Assembly (NCBI GenBank): GCA_028277325.1 | Contig: JANQGL010000293.1 | Span: 1 to 20,077 of the forward strand | Direction: 5' to 3' | DNA from: Magnetospira sp. | GTDB taxonomy: Bacteria; Pseudomonadota; Alphaproteobacteria; Rhodospirillales; Magnetospiraceae | Length of the DNA: 20,077 nucleotides | Part shown: positions 8,891 through 15,675 of the stretch, one piece after another | How the letters are laid out: every line of letters begins with the position of its first letter | How positions within the stretch are numbered: position 1 is the stretch's first letter | Program-made: the position numbers and the translations under genes | Notes under the pieces: model-generated | Seen by the model: the letters and a program-made list of their open reading frames with translations, nothing else | What the model was told of the DNA's origin: nothing | The model's database searches: none

Positions 8891-9625
8891 TCAGACGCCG
8901 ACCGCGCCGAACCGGCGCTCGCGGCCGCGGAACTCGAACACCGCATGCTCCAGTTCCTGACTGCTGAAATCCGGCCAATAGGTGTCGAAGAACACGAACT
9001 CGGTATAGGCCAGTTCCCACAGCAGGAAGTTGCTGATCCGCTTCTCGCCGCCGGTCCGGATGAGCAAGTCGGGCGGCGGCAGGGCGGCGGTCTCCAGGGC
9101 CGCCCCGAAGCTGTCCGCGTCGATCGCCGCCGGGTCGAGGTCGCCGGCCGCGACCCGCTCCGCGACCCGGCGTGCCGCCGCCGCGATCGAGGCGCGGCCG
9201 CCGTAATTGAGCGCCATGACCATGGTCAGGCCGGTATTGCGGCGAGTCTGTTCCTCGACCCCCTCGATCAGGCGGACGATGTCGTCGGACAGGCCGGCGC
9301 GGTCGCCGATCACCTGCAGCCGCACGTTGTTGCGCTCCAGTTCCTCCGTCTCGCTGCGCAGATGAAACCGCAGCAGACCCATCAGGTCGCGCACCTCGGC
9401 GGCCGGCCGGCGCCAGTTCTCGGACGAGAAGCTGTAAAGGGTGAGATGGGTGATGCCCAGGCCCGGCGCCGCCTCGACCACCCGCCGCAAGGCCTCCACC
9501 CCCTTGCGGTGGCCGGCGCTGCGCGGCAGGCCGCGCGCCCTCGCCCACCGCCCGTTGCCGTCCATGATGATGGCCACGTGCAAGGGCGGCTGGCCCTCGA
9601 TGCTGATTTTCGGCGCGGTTTCCAT
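8891..9625 (-). CDS. uppS: undecaprenyl-diphosphate synthase (cis-prenyltransferase) UppS
   Basis: UppS condenses isopentenyl diphosphate onto farnesyl diphosphate to make undecaprenyl diphosphate, the lipid carrier for peptidoglycan and surface glycans. The 244-residue protein (E. coli 253) carries the catalytic block HVAIIMDGNGRWA with D22 as the magnesium ligand. It also has LYSFSSENWRRP, LNYGGRASI, and the C-terminal substrate motif LIRTGGEKRISNFLLWELAY followed by FVFFDTYWPDF. The start ATG at 9625 is 2 bases after the frr stop; longer in-frame extensions run through frr and have no family character. The carrier it makes is also the acceptor for the sugar-phosphate transferase at 15676-17160. 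Confidence 0.97.
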   Translation of the reverse strand: METAPKISIEGQPPLHVAIIMDGNGRWARARGLPRSAGHRKGVEALRRVVEAAPGLGITHLTLYSFSSENWRRPAAEVRDLMGLLRFHLRSETEELERNNVRLQVIGDRAGLSDDIVRLIEGVEEQTRRNTGLTMVMALNYGGRASIAAAARRVAERVAAGDLDPAAIDADSFGAALETAALPPPDLLIRTGGEKRISNFLLWELAYTEFVFFDTYWPDFSSQELEHAVFEFRGRERRFGAVGV

Positions 9626-9627
9626 GA

Positions 9628-10200
9628 TCAGACTTGCAGGATATCTTTTTCCTTGTTGGCCAGGGCGTCGTCGATCCTCTTGATGGCGTCGTCGGTCAGG
9701 CCCTGGATTTCCTTGCCGTGATCGCGGTGCTCGTCCTGCGAGATCCGGCCGTCCTTTTCCATCCGTTTCAGATCGTCCATGGCGTGCCGGCGCACGTTGC
9801 GGACCGCCACCCGCGCGTCCTCGGCGTACTTGCCGGCGATCTTGGTGAACTCCACGCGGCGTTCCTCGGTCAGCGGCGGAATCGGCACCCGGATCAGTTG
9901 TCCGTCGGCCTGCGGATTGAGTCCGAGGCCGGCGTCGCGGATCGCCTTCTCGACCGGTTTCACGGCGCTCTTGTCCCACACCTGCACGGTCAGCAGGCGC
10001 GGCTCCGGGACCCCGATATTGCCGATCTGGGTGATCGGCATGGTCGCGCCGTAGACCTCCACCTGGATCGGCTCCAGGAGACTCGCCGCGGCGCGTCCCG
10101 AGCGCAGCCCGGCGAACTCCTGGTGCACCACGTTGACCGCCCCCTCCATGCGGTGGGCAACATCCTTTTTCAGGCTCTTGAAATCAGAGTGCTGGGTCAT
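9628..10200 (-). CDS. frr: ribosome recycling factor Frr
   Basis: Frr works with EF-G to split post-termination ribosomes. The 190-residue product (E. coli 185) shows the family layout: a three-helix bundle interrupted by a beta-rich domain. Recognisable blocks are FAGLRSGRAAASLLEPIQVE, IGNIGVPEPRLLTVQVWDKS, PLTEERRVEFTKIAGKYAED and AVRNVRRHAMDDLKRMEKDG. The start ATG at 10200 follows the pyrH stop by 37 bases, with AGGAAAG about 10 bases upstream. It sits in the standard pyrH-frr-uppS order. Confidence 0.98.
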   Translation of the reverse strand: MTQHSDFKSLKKDVAHRMEGAVNVVHQEFAGLRSGRAAASLLEPIQVEVYGATMPITQIGNIGVPEPRLLTVQVWDKSAVKPVEKAIRDAGLGLNPQADGQLIRVPIPPLTEERRVEFTKIAGKYAEDARVAVRNVRRHAMDDLKRMEKDGRISQDEHRDHGKEIQGLTDDAIKRIDDALANKEKDILQV

Positions 10201-10237
10201 GGCCGTTGGTCTTTCCTGCCTGCCATAGTCGTTTCGT

Positions 10238-10957
10238 TCAGTCCTCGATCACCGTGCAGCGGCCGTCGCCGCGCACCACCGCCGCCAGCGCGCCCGGAGC
10301 GTGCACGTCGAACACCAGCATGGGAAGTCCGTTCTCCCGCGCCAGGGCGACCGCAGTCTGGTCCATCACCCGCAGATTGTCGGTCAACACCTGGGCGTAA
10401 CTAAGGCGGTCGTAGCGTTTGGCGTCGGGCGTCGTCTTGGGGTCGGCGTCGTACACCCCGTCGACCTGGGTGCCTTTCAGGAGGGCCTCGCAGCCGGTCT
10501 CGGCGGCCCGCAGGGCGGCCGCCGTATCGGTGGTGAAAAACGGGTTGCCGGTGCCGCCGGCGAACAGCACCACCTCGCCCCGGTCGAGGCGGCGCACCGC
10601 CTCGCGATGGGTATAGGGCTCGCAGACCGTGGGCATGGACAGCCCCGACATCACGGTCGCCTTGACGCCGCGCGTCTCCAGGGCACTGCCCATGGCGAGC
10701 GCGTTCATCACCGTGGCCAGCATGCCCATGTAGTCGGCCGTCGTCCGCTCGATGCCCTTCGCCGTCTCCGACATCCCGCGAAAGATGTTGCCGCCGCCGA
10801 TCACCAGGCCGACCTGCACCCCCAGGGCGCGCACCTCCTTCACCCGCTCGGCCATTCGCGACACCGCGTCGGGGTCGAGGCCGAGCGGCCTTTCGCCCAT
10901 CAGGGCCTCGCCCGAAAGCTTGAGGAGAATGCGACGGTATTTCGGCCCTGCCGACAT
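10238..10957 (-). CDS. pyrH: UMP kinase PyrH
   Basis: PyrH phosphorylates UMP to UDP and feeds nucleotide-sugar and CTP pools used by the neighbouring lipid A and phospholipid genes. The 239-residue protein (E. coli 241) has KLSGEAL at residues 13-19, IGGGNIFRG, the UMP-binding TGNPFFTTDTAAALRA, and GTQVDGVYDADPK of the amino acid kinase fold. The ATG at 10957 is preceded by GGAACGAG. The frame stays open for 33 codons upstream, but those residues do not resemble the family and run into the hairpin at 11037-11066. Confidence 0.97.
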   Translation of the reverse strand: MSAGPKYRRILLKLSGEALMGERPLGLDPDAVSRMAERVKEVRALGVQVGLVIGGGNIFRGMSETAKGIERTTADYMGMLATVMNALAMGSALETRGVKATVMSGLSMPTVCEPYTHREAVRRLDRGEVVLFAGGTGNPFFTTDTAAALRAAETGCEALLKGTQVDGVYDADPKTTPDAKRYDRLSYAQVLTDNLRVMDQTAVALARENGLPMLVFDVHAPGALAAVVRGDGRCTVIED

Positions 10958-11036
10958 GGTCTCGTTCCGTGTTTCGGTCTGACGCCCCGTTTCGGGCACG
11001 CGGTCGATCGCGCGCCCGTCCCCGCCGAAGTGGCAA

Positions 11037-11066
11037 ACGGCCCGGATCATACACAATCCGGGCCGT
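11037..11066 (-). terminator. perfect 11-bp hairpin in the tsf-pyrH spacer (attenuator or processing site)
   Basis: The 154-base spacer between tsf and pyrH holds two perfectly complementary arms, ACGGCCCGGAT (11037-11047) and ATCCGGGCCGT (11056-11066), around an 8-base loop. The RNA made from the minus strand would form a very stable stem. It is followed only by a short U run (UUUGCC), so it is not a classical intrinsic terminator. Partial termination, RNase processing or protection of the rpsB-tsf transcript from decay are plausible roles. A TATGAT sequence overlapping the loop resembles a -10 box but has no good -35 partner. Confidence 0.55.
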
Positions 11067-11111
11067 ATGGTCTTTCACAAAATTGGCACGATCGGGCCGT
11101 GGTCCGCCGGC

Positions 11112-12038
11112 CTACTTGCCGGCCGTCGCGGCCACCTCGGCGGCGAAGTCCTCCTGCTTCTTCTCGACCCCCTCGCCGAGCGCGAAGCGCACGAAACCGG
11201 TGACCGTCACCGGCGCCCCGGCATCTTTGGCCGCCGCGTCGACCACCGCCCGGACCTTGCTCTCGGCGTCGATCACGAACACCTGTTCGAGCAGGCAGAT
11301 CTCCTCGTAGAACTTGCGCAGCCGGCCCTCGACCATCTTGCCGATGATCTCCTCCGGCTTGCCGGAGGTTCGGGCCTGGTCGCCGAGCACCGCCCGCTCC
11401 CGCTCCAGGGCGTCCGGGTCCACGTCGTCGCGCGACACCGCCTGCGGATTGGCCGCCGCCACGTGCATGGCGATCTGCTTGCCGACCGTCTCCAGCACCG
11501 CCTTGTCGCCGCTCGACCGCAGGCCGACCAGGACGCCGATCTTGCCGAGTCCCGGCGCCTGGGCGCTGTGGGTGTAGGAGGCGACCACCCCGTCGTCGAC
11601 CGCCAGGGTGGCGGCACGGCGCAGGATCATGTTCTCGCCGATGGTCGAGATCTGATGGGTCAGCTCCTCGGCCACCGTGCGGCCGGTGCCCGGATAGGCG
11701 ACGCCGCCCAGGGCTTCGACGTCGCCGTCGGTGCCGACGGCCAGCCCGGTCACCTCGGTGACGAAGGCCTGGAAGGTCTCGTTGCGGGCCACGAAGTCGG
11801 TTTCCGAGTTGACTTCCACCACGGCGCCCCGGGTGCCGTCCACCCGCACCCCGACCAGGCCCTCGGCGGCGATCCGCCCCGCCTTCTTGGCCGCCGCGGC
11901 AAGCCCCTTCTTGCGCAGCCAGTCGACCGCGCCTTCCAGGTCGCCGCCGGTCTCGCCGAGCGCCTTCTTGCAGTCCATCATCCCGGCGCCGGTCCTCTCG
12001 CGCAGTTCCTTGACCAGCGCAGCCGTTATCTGGGCCAT
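11112..12038 (-). CDS. tsf: translation elongation factor Ts
   Basis: EF-Ts is the nucleotide exchange factor for EF-Tu. The 308-residue product has the N-terminal UBA-like domain (LVKELRERTGAGMMDCKKAL) and the EF-Tu contact motif TDFVARN at residues 80-86. The core and dimerisation domains contain AMHVAAANPQAVSRDDVDP and the C-terminal block LLEQVFVIDAESKV. Length is typical of alphaproteobacteria (about 307) and longer than E. coli (283). The ATG at 12038 is preceded by GGGGGAA, a strong ribosome binding site. It follows rpsB by 80 bases, a spacer that contains a hairpin. Confidence 0.98.
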   Translation of the reverse strand: MAQITAALVKELRERTGAGMMDCKKALGETGGDLEGAVDWLRKKGLAAAAKKAGRIAAEGLVGVRVDGTRGAVVEVNSETDFVARNETFQAFVTEVTGLAVGTDGDVEALGGVAYPGTGRTVAEELTHQISTIGENMILRRAATLAVDDGVVASYTHSAQAPGLGKIGVLVGLRSSGDKAVLETVGKQIAMHVAAANPQAVSRDDVDPDALERERAVLGDQARTSGKPEEIIGKMVEGRLRKFYEEICLLEQVFVIDAESKVRAVVDAAAKDAGAPVTVTGFVRFALGEGVEKKQEDFAAEVAATAGK

Positions 12039-12075
12039 GATTCCCCCGTTCCGTCCAATCGGTTATGCGTCAACG

Positions 12076-12102
12076 CGGCGGCAGGATAGCAATCCGCCGC
12101 CG
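12076..12102 (-). terminator. hairpin in the rpsB-tsf spacer (probable attenuator)
   Basis: Within the 80 bases between rpsB and tsf, CGGCGGC (12076-12082) pairs with GCCGCCG (12096-12102). After a bulged A, GGAT (12084-12087) pairs with ATCC (12092-12095), leaving a 4-base loop. The resulting 11-pair stem is GC-rich but is followed by UUGACGCAU rather than a U tract. Partial terminators between rpsB and tsf are known from E. coli, so an expression-balancing role is reasonable here but is inferred. Confidence 0.5.
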
Positions 12103-12118
12103 TCCGAACATGTGAAAC

Positions 12119-12907
12119 TTAAGCGTCCGCCGCGGCATCCCCGGCCGCCGCCTCCGGCTCCGGCAGGGTCTCGGCCGGGACGTCCTCCCGCGCGCCGAGA
12201 TCGGCCCCGGTGGCCGCCATTTCGGCCTGGATGCCGCCCAGGACGGCGCCCGAGATCATGTCGCAGTACAGCGAAATGGCCCGCGAGGCGTCGTCGTTTC
12301 CGGGGATCGGGTAGGTGATGCCGTGCGGATCGCTGTTGGAATCCAGAACCGCCACCACCGGGATGTCCAGCTTGTTGGCCTCGGCCACGGCCAGGGCCTC
12401 CTTGTTGGTGTCGATGATGAACAGGATGTCCGGCAGGCCGCCCATGTCCTTGATGCCGCCCAGCGACCGCTCCAGCTTCTCGCGCTCGCGGGTCAGGCCC
12501 AGCAGCTCCTTCTTGGTCAGGCCCGTGGTCTCGCCGTCCAGCTGCGCCTCCAGGTCCTTCAGGCGCTTGATGGAATGCGAGATGGTGCTCCAGTTGGTCA
12601 TCATGCCGCCGAGCCAGCGGTGATTGACATAGTACTGCCCGCAGCGCGACGCCGCCTCGGCGATCCGCTCGCCGGCCTGGCGCTTGGTGCCCACGAACAG
12701 CACCCGGCCGCCGCCGGCCACGATGTCGCGCACCGCCTCCATGGCCCGATGCAGCATCGGCACCGTCTGGCGCATGTCGATGATATGCACGTTGTTGCGG
12801 GACCCGTAGATGAAGGGTTCCATCTTGGGGTTCCAACGCCGGCAGCTATGGCCGAAGTGAACGCCTGCCTCGACGAGCTGGCGCATGGTGAAAGTCGGCA
12901 GAGTCAT
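12119..12907 (-). CDS. rpsB: 30S ribosomal protein S2
   Basis: S2 binds the 30S subunit near S1 and is encoded with EF-Ts in most bacteria. The 262-residue protein begins MTLPTFTMRQLVEAGVHFGH, the S2 N-terminus. It contains NPKMEPFIYGSRNNVHIIDM, VLFVGTKRQAGE, the signature YVNHRWLGGMMTNWSTI, and IDTNKEALAVAEANKLDIPV. An acidic, alanine-rich tail (about residues 235-262) follows the core, as is common in alphaproteobacteria. The start ATG 12907 has AAGGA (12917-12921) 9 bases upstream; the frame is open further upstream without S2 character. It heads the 14-gene operon and has its own promoter and a structured leader. Confidence 0.98.
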   Translation of the reverse strand: MTLPTFTMRQLVEAGVHFGHSCRRWNPKMEPFIYGSRNNVHIIDMRQTVPMLHRAMEAVRDIVAGGGRVLFVGTKRQAGERIAEAASRCGQYYVNHRWLGGMMTNWSTISHSIKRLKDLEAQLDGETTGLTKKELLGLTREREKLERSLGGIKDMGGLPDILFIIDTNKEALAVAEANKLDIPVVAVLDSNSDPHGITYPIPGNDDASRAISLYCDMISGAVLGGIQAEMAATGADLGAREDVPAETLPEPEAAAGDAAADA

Positions 12908-13026
12908 CCTGGTCCGTCCTTTTCCGGTTGAGCCTCCGCGGACGTCATCCCCCCGACCACCGGGGGGACACCGGAGCGACCGGACGGCGCAGGGCGCCGA
13001 GGGCCGCGAGCCCGCGTGCGAAGTGG
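12908..13026 (-). promoter_or_regulatory. structured 5' leader of rpsB with serial hairpins
   Basis: The predicted untranslated leader can form four small hairpins in a row: CGCG arms at 13005-13016, GGCGC/GCGCC at 12986-12998, CCGG arms at 12971-12983, and a strong CCCCCCG/CGGGGGG stem with 5-base loop at 12949-12967. Downstream, CGTCC (12944-12940) could pair with GGACG (12919-12915), which overlaps the ribosome binding site. S2 autoregulation through its leader is known in other bacteria; applying it here is inference. High GC makes short palindromes common, so only the 7-bp stem is convincing by itself. Confidence 0.4.
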
Positions 13027-13032
13027 GGCGCA

Positions 13033-13061
13033 GTGATAGTGCGTTACGAGGCGGAATGCAA
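13033..13061 (-). promoter_or_regulatory. probable sigma-70 promoter for the rpsB operon
   Basis: On the minus strand TTGCAT (13061-13056) and TATCAC (13038-13033) are separated by 17 bases, a good housekeeping promoter match in a GC-rich genome. The -35 box lies in the last sense codons of the acetyltransferase gene and the -10 box just after its stop. Transcription would start near 13026, giving a leader of about 119 bases. Confidence 0.55.
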
Positions 13062-13601
13062 GCCCTTCCGCGGCGCGTCGATGCCGGCCGGCGGCGGGTC
13101 CGAAAGCGGCCGGATCGTCGCCGGGACCCCCAGCGCCAGGCTGTTCGGCGGCACGTCGGTGACGACCACCGCGTTGGCGCCGATGACCACGTTGTCGCCG
13201 ACAACGATCGCCCCCAGGACCTTGGCCCCGGCGCCGATATCCACGTTGTTGCCGATGACCGGCGCGCAGGGATCGGTGGCCCGCTTCAATCCGACCGTGA
13301 CGCCGTTGCGGATGCGGCAGTCGTCGCCGAACCTCGCGAACCCGCTGACGACGATGCCGCCGAAATGGTCGATCACGAAGTTGCGGCCGACCTCCGCCTC
13401 GCAGGGCAGCTCGATCCCGGTGACGATCTGCACCAGCTTGAAGAGAACGTGGTAGACGAGGGACAGCGGCTTGCGCAGCAGGGACGGCCGGACGGTATAC
13501 CGCCAGCGGCCGTAGCGGTAGACCAGCATCGCCCAGAACCCCTGGGCCCACCAGTGCCCGCCGTAGGCGCGCAGATCGGCCCGGATGTTCGCGAACGGCA
13601 T
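13044..13601 (-). CDS. CysE-like hexapeptide O-acetyltransferase of a polysaccharide cassette
   Basis: The 185-residue protein resembles serine O-acetyltransferases but lacks their long N-terminal helical domain. It begins MPFANIRADLRAYGGHWWAQ, has a hydrophobic, basic helical section, and then a left-handed beta-helix region from about residue 65. That region contains NFVIDHFGGIVVSG, where the D-H pair matches the CysE catalytic residues, then IRNGVTVGLKR and VIGNNVDIGAGAKVLGAIVV. Short CysE-like proteins of this kind are frequent in exopolysaccharide clusters (WcaB type), where they acetylate sugars. The acceptor here is unknown. I chose ATG 13601, 5 bases after the glycosyltransferase stop; an ATG at 13655 would add 18 residues and overlap that gene. 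A role in cysteine synthesis is possible but less likely from context. Confidence 0.8.
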   Translation of the reverse strand: MPFANIRADLRAYGGHWWAQGFWAMLVYRYGRWRYTVRPSLLRKPLSLVYHVLFKLVQIVTGIELPCEAEVGRNFVIDHFGGIVVSGFARFGDDCRIRNGVTVGLKRATDPCAPVIGNNVDIGAGAKVLGAIVVGDNVVIGANAVVVTDVPPNSLALGVPATIRPLSDPPPAGIDAPRKGLHSAS

Positions 13602-13606
13602 CGTCG

Positions 13607-14569
13607 TCACCGTGTCGGCCTGGTGGCCCAGCGGGTCCGCCACAGCGTCGACCACGCGAGCCCGATGTGACGCAGCAGGACACGGCCGTCGCCCGCCCGG
13701 CCGCGCCCGAGCAACCGCTTCGCGATCTGGGCCAGATTCGCCAGGACGATCAGGAGAAAGCGCAACAGCATGCCGCCAAAGCCGTGATTTTTCCGGAAAT
13801 ACAGAAGTTCGCTTTCGAGCCGCAACCCTTCGAGTTGCCGCCCTTTCTCGGATATCGGGCCTTCCGACTTGGCGCTTTCCCCGCCCAGATGAACCACCTC
13901 CGTGTCCGGAACGAAGGTGACCCGGTATCCGGCCCGTTTGACCGCCAGGCAGTGGTCCACTTCCTCATAGTAAAGAAAATACCGCGGGTCGAACAGGCCC
14001 ACCCGGTCGACGGCCTCCCGGCGGATGAGATAATAGCAGCCGGGCACCCAGTCGCAGTCGCGCGCCGAGGCGTGGTCCCAGGTCATGTCATCGATGTACC
14101 GAACGCGCGGGAACACCCGCCGCAGTCCCGTCTCGTTCAGGAACAGCGACCAGTTGGTGGGGAAATACCGACAGGACGGCTGCAGAGCGCCATCCTGTCC
14201 GACCAGCTTGACGCCCAGAATCCCGCAGTCCGGATGCGCGTCCATGTAGGCGACGGTTTTCGCCAGGCTGTCCGGCTGGACGAACGCGTCGGTGTTCAGA
14301 AGCAGCATGTAGCGGCCGACGCAATGCGGCAGCGCCTGGTTGTTGGCGCGCCCGAAGCCGACGTTCCCCTGGTTGGCGATCAGCGTCAGACCGGGGAATT
14401 CGGCGCTCAGCATCGCGGCCGATCCGTCCTGCGAGGCGTTGTCGACGACGATCACGTTCAGGGTCGGGCCGCCGGTCGACCCGGCAAGGGCGGTCAGGGC
14501 CTTTCGCGTCAGGTCGGCGGTGTTGTAGCTCACCAGGACAACATCCACGTCGGCGGACTTGTGGGCCAT
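13607..14569 (-). CDS. glycosyltransferase family 2
   Basis: The 320-residue protein is an inverting GT-A glycosyltransferase, probably adding a sugar (rhamnosyltransferase/WbbL-like subgroup) to a lipid-linked glycan at the inner face of the membrane. VDVVLVSYNTADLTRKAL opens the nucleotide-binding fold and VIVVDNAS at residues 39-46 holds the uridine-binding D43. GNVGFGRANN follows. The metal-binding DXD variant is NTD at 92-94, and FLYYEEVDHCL at 198-208 carries the likely catalytic acidic residues. A C-terminal helix LLRFLLIVLANLAQIAKRLL may associate with the membrane. The start ATG 14569 has a well-placed GGAG 6 bases upstream; an earlier ATG at 14647 has no such support. Donor sugar and acceptor cannot be told from sequence. 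Confidence 0.88.
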   Translation of the reverse strand: MAHKSADVDVVLVSYNTADLTRKALTALAGSTGGPTLNVIVVDNASQDGSAAMLSAEFPGLTLIANQGNVGFGRANNQALPHCVGRYMLLLNTDAFVQPDSLAKTVAYMDAHPDCGILGVKLVGQDGALQPSCRYFPTNWSLFLNETGLRRVFPRVRYIDDMTWDHASARDCDWVPGCYYLIRREAVDRVGLFDPRYFLYYEEVDHCLAVKRAGYRVTFVPDTEVVHLGGESAKSEGPISEKGRQLEGLRLESELLYFRKNHGFGGMLLRFLLIVLANLAQIAKRLLGRGRAGDGRVLLRHIGLAWSTLWRTRWATRPTR

Positions 14570-14606
14570 TCTGATCTCCGAGCAATTGGTTGCGGTCCGC
14601 AGAAAC

Positions 14607-14641
14607 CATGATACATGATACCGCGGCTTGCCGGCGCCGGC
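14607..14641. repeat. short tandem repeat and 12-base palindrome in the sulfotransferase-glycosyltransferase spacer
   Basis: The 86-base spacer holds two adjacent copies of CATGATA (14607-14620) and the perfect palindrome GCCGGCGCCGGC (14630-14641). Read on the minus strand the repeat gives TATCAT twice, which looks like a -10 box, but I found no -35 sequence at suitable spacing. The function is unknown and this may be chance. Confidence 0.3.
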
Positions 14642-14655
14642 CCGCATGGGACGGG

Positions 14656-15621
14656 TTACTTCACGAGCGTCTCACTGATCCGGTTGATCCGCCGCATCAC
14701 GGCGCGGTGTGCCGATTCAAGGCCCAAGCGGCGGGTCAGGGTCTCGGCCAACGGCAGCCACAAGCCATAGGCGCGCAATCGCTGATGATAGCGCAGAACA
14801 CGCGACTGGGCGGCCAGGAAGGCCTCGTGCAAGGCCGTAACGGCGAGCGGCGGATGGCCGCTCAGTTCGTATCCGCGGCGGACCAGACGCGAACCGATCT
14901 TGGCTTCAAGCAGACGCAGGTCACGCGTCTTGAGCTTGCGTTTCCATTGCTGGGTCAATGACGGGTCCGGGAGACCGTAGGTGGTCGACCGCGCATAGCT
15001 CAGCATGGCGTCGTCATAGCGAACCCCAACGAAATCGCAGATGCGCCCGAGGGTTTCGGTCACCGAATGGACGAGATCCTCATACCGGACCTCGATCCAG
15101 CGGTCCGGATCCAGGGTCGGGCGGACGGTGTCCCATTCGTGCTCCGTCTCGACCCACCAGTTGGCGGCCATGTAGACGTTCCCCGTCCACCCGGCGTTCA
15201 TGCTCAGCACCGAGTTCGCCACGTCGCGCCCGTCGCGGAACAGGTAGATGAAGCGCGCCTCCGGCCACATCGAGGTGAGATGGCGAAAACCGCGATGGAC
15301 GGTCGCGCCGACCAACCGCTTGCCGTCGCGATGCCGCTTCTGGCACAGGAAGTGGTTCATCGTGTCCAGGTAGCCGAGATCCGGCGGAATCTCGAACCCG
15401 GTGCCCATGAACACCCGGTCGCGCGACAGCCAATCCCGATAGGCCGCCATCTCCGGGGGGCGGCCATCCTGGCCGATCCGGGCCACCATGTACTCGGACT
15501 CGAAATTGAACGCGATGTCCGGATGACCGTCGAGCATGAGGCGCAGAAGCGTTGTCCCGGAGCGCTCCGAACCGATCAGGAAAATCGGTTCCTTGACGAT
15601 CTCGAACTCCATGTCGTCCAT
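14656..15621 (-). CDS. PAPS-dependent sulfotransferase family protein
   Basis: The 321-residue protein belongs to the P-loop-like sulfotransferase superfamily, which moves sulfate from PAPS to a hydroxyl or amine. The 5'-phosphosulfate loop is FLIGSERSGTTLLRLML with GSERSGTT at residues 17-24. FNFESEY at 38-44 supplies a candidate catalytic glutamate (E41). The 3'-phosphate-binding segment is FIYLFRDGRDVANSVLS at 124-140. RWIEVRYEDLV, typical of the family, follows. The usual G-x-K-T-P segment ahead of the 3' motif is replaced by VGATVHR (104-110). Lying between a glycosyltransferase and a priming transferase, it probably sulfates a surface glycan. The ATG at 15621 is used, with AAGGA upstream; ATG 15612, with GGAG 9 bases before it, is equally possible. 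Confidence 0.85.
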   Translation of the reverse strand: MDDMEFEIVKEPIFLIGSERSGTTLLRLMLDGHPDIAFNFESEYMVARIGQDGRPPEMAAYRDWLSRDRVFMGTGFEIPPDLGYLDTMNHFLCQKRHRDGKRLVGATVHRGFRHLTSMWPEARFIYLFRDGRDVANSVLSMNAGWTGNVYMAANWWVETEHEWDTVRPTLDPDRWIEVRYEDLVHSVTETLGRICDFVGVRYDDAMLSYARSTTYGLPDPSLTQQWKRKLKTRDLRLLEAKIGSRLVRRGYELSGHPPLAVTALHEAFLAAQSRVLRYHQRLRAYGLWLPLAETLTRRLGLESAHRAVMRRINRISETLVK

Positions 15622-15675
15622 CTCCGGTCCTTTTCCTCGGACCCACCCGTCGACCGGCGTCAGGCCTGCGGTGCG

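Noticed and set aside
11046..11051. A TATGAT-like -10 box as an internal pyrH promoter
   Set aside because: No acceptable -35 sequence lies at 16-18 bases, and the hexamer is largely part of the hairpin between tsf and pyrH.
14607..14620. Twin TATCAT sequences as promoters for the glycosyltransferase
   Set aside because: The sequence 17 bases upstream of each is GC-rich and unlike any -35 box.
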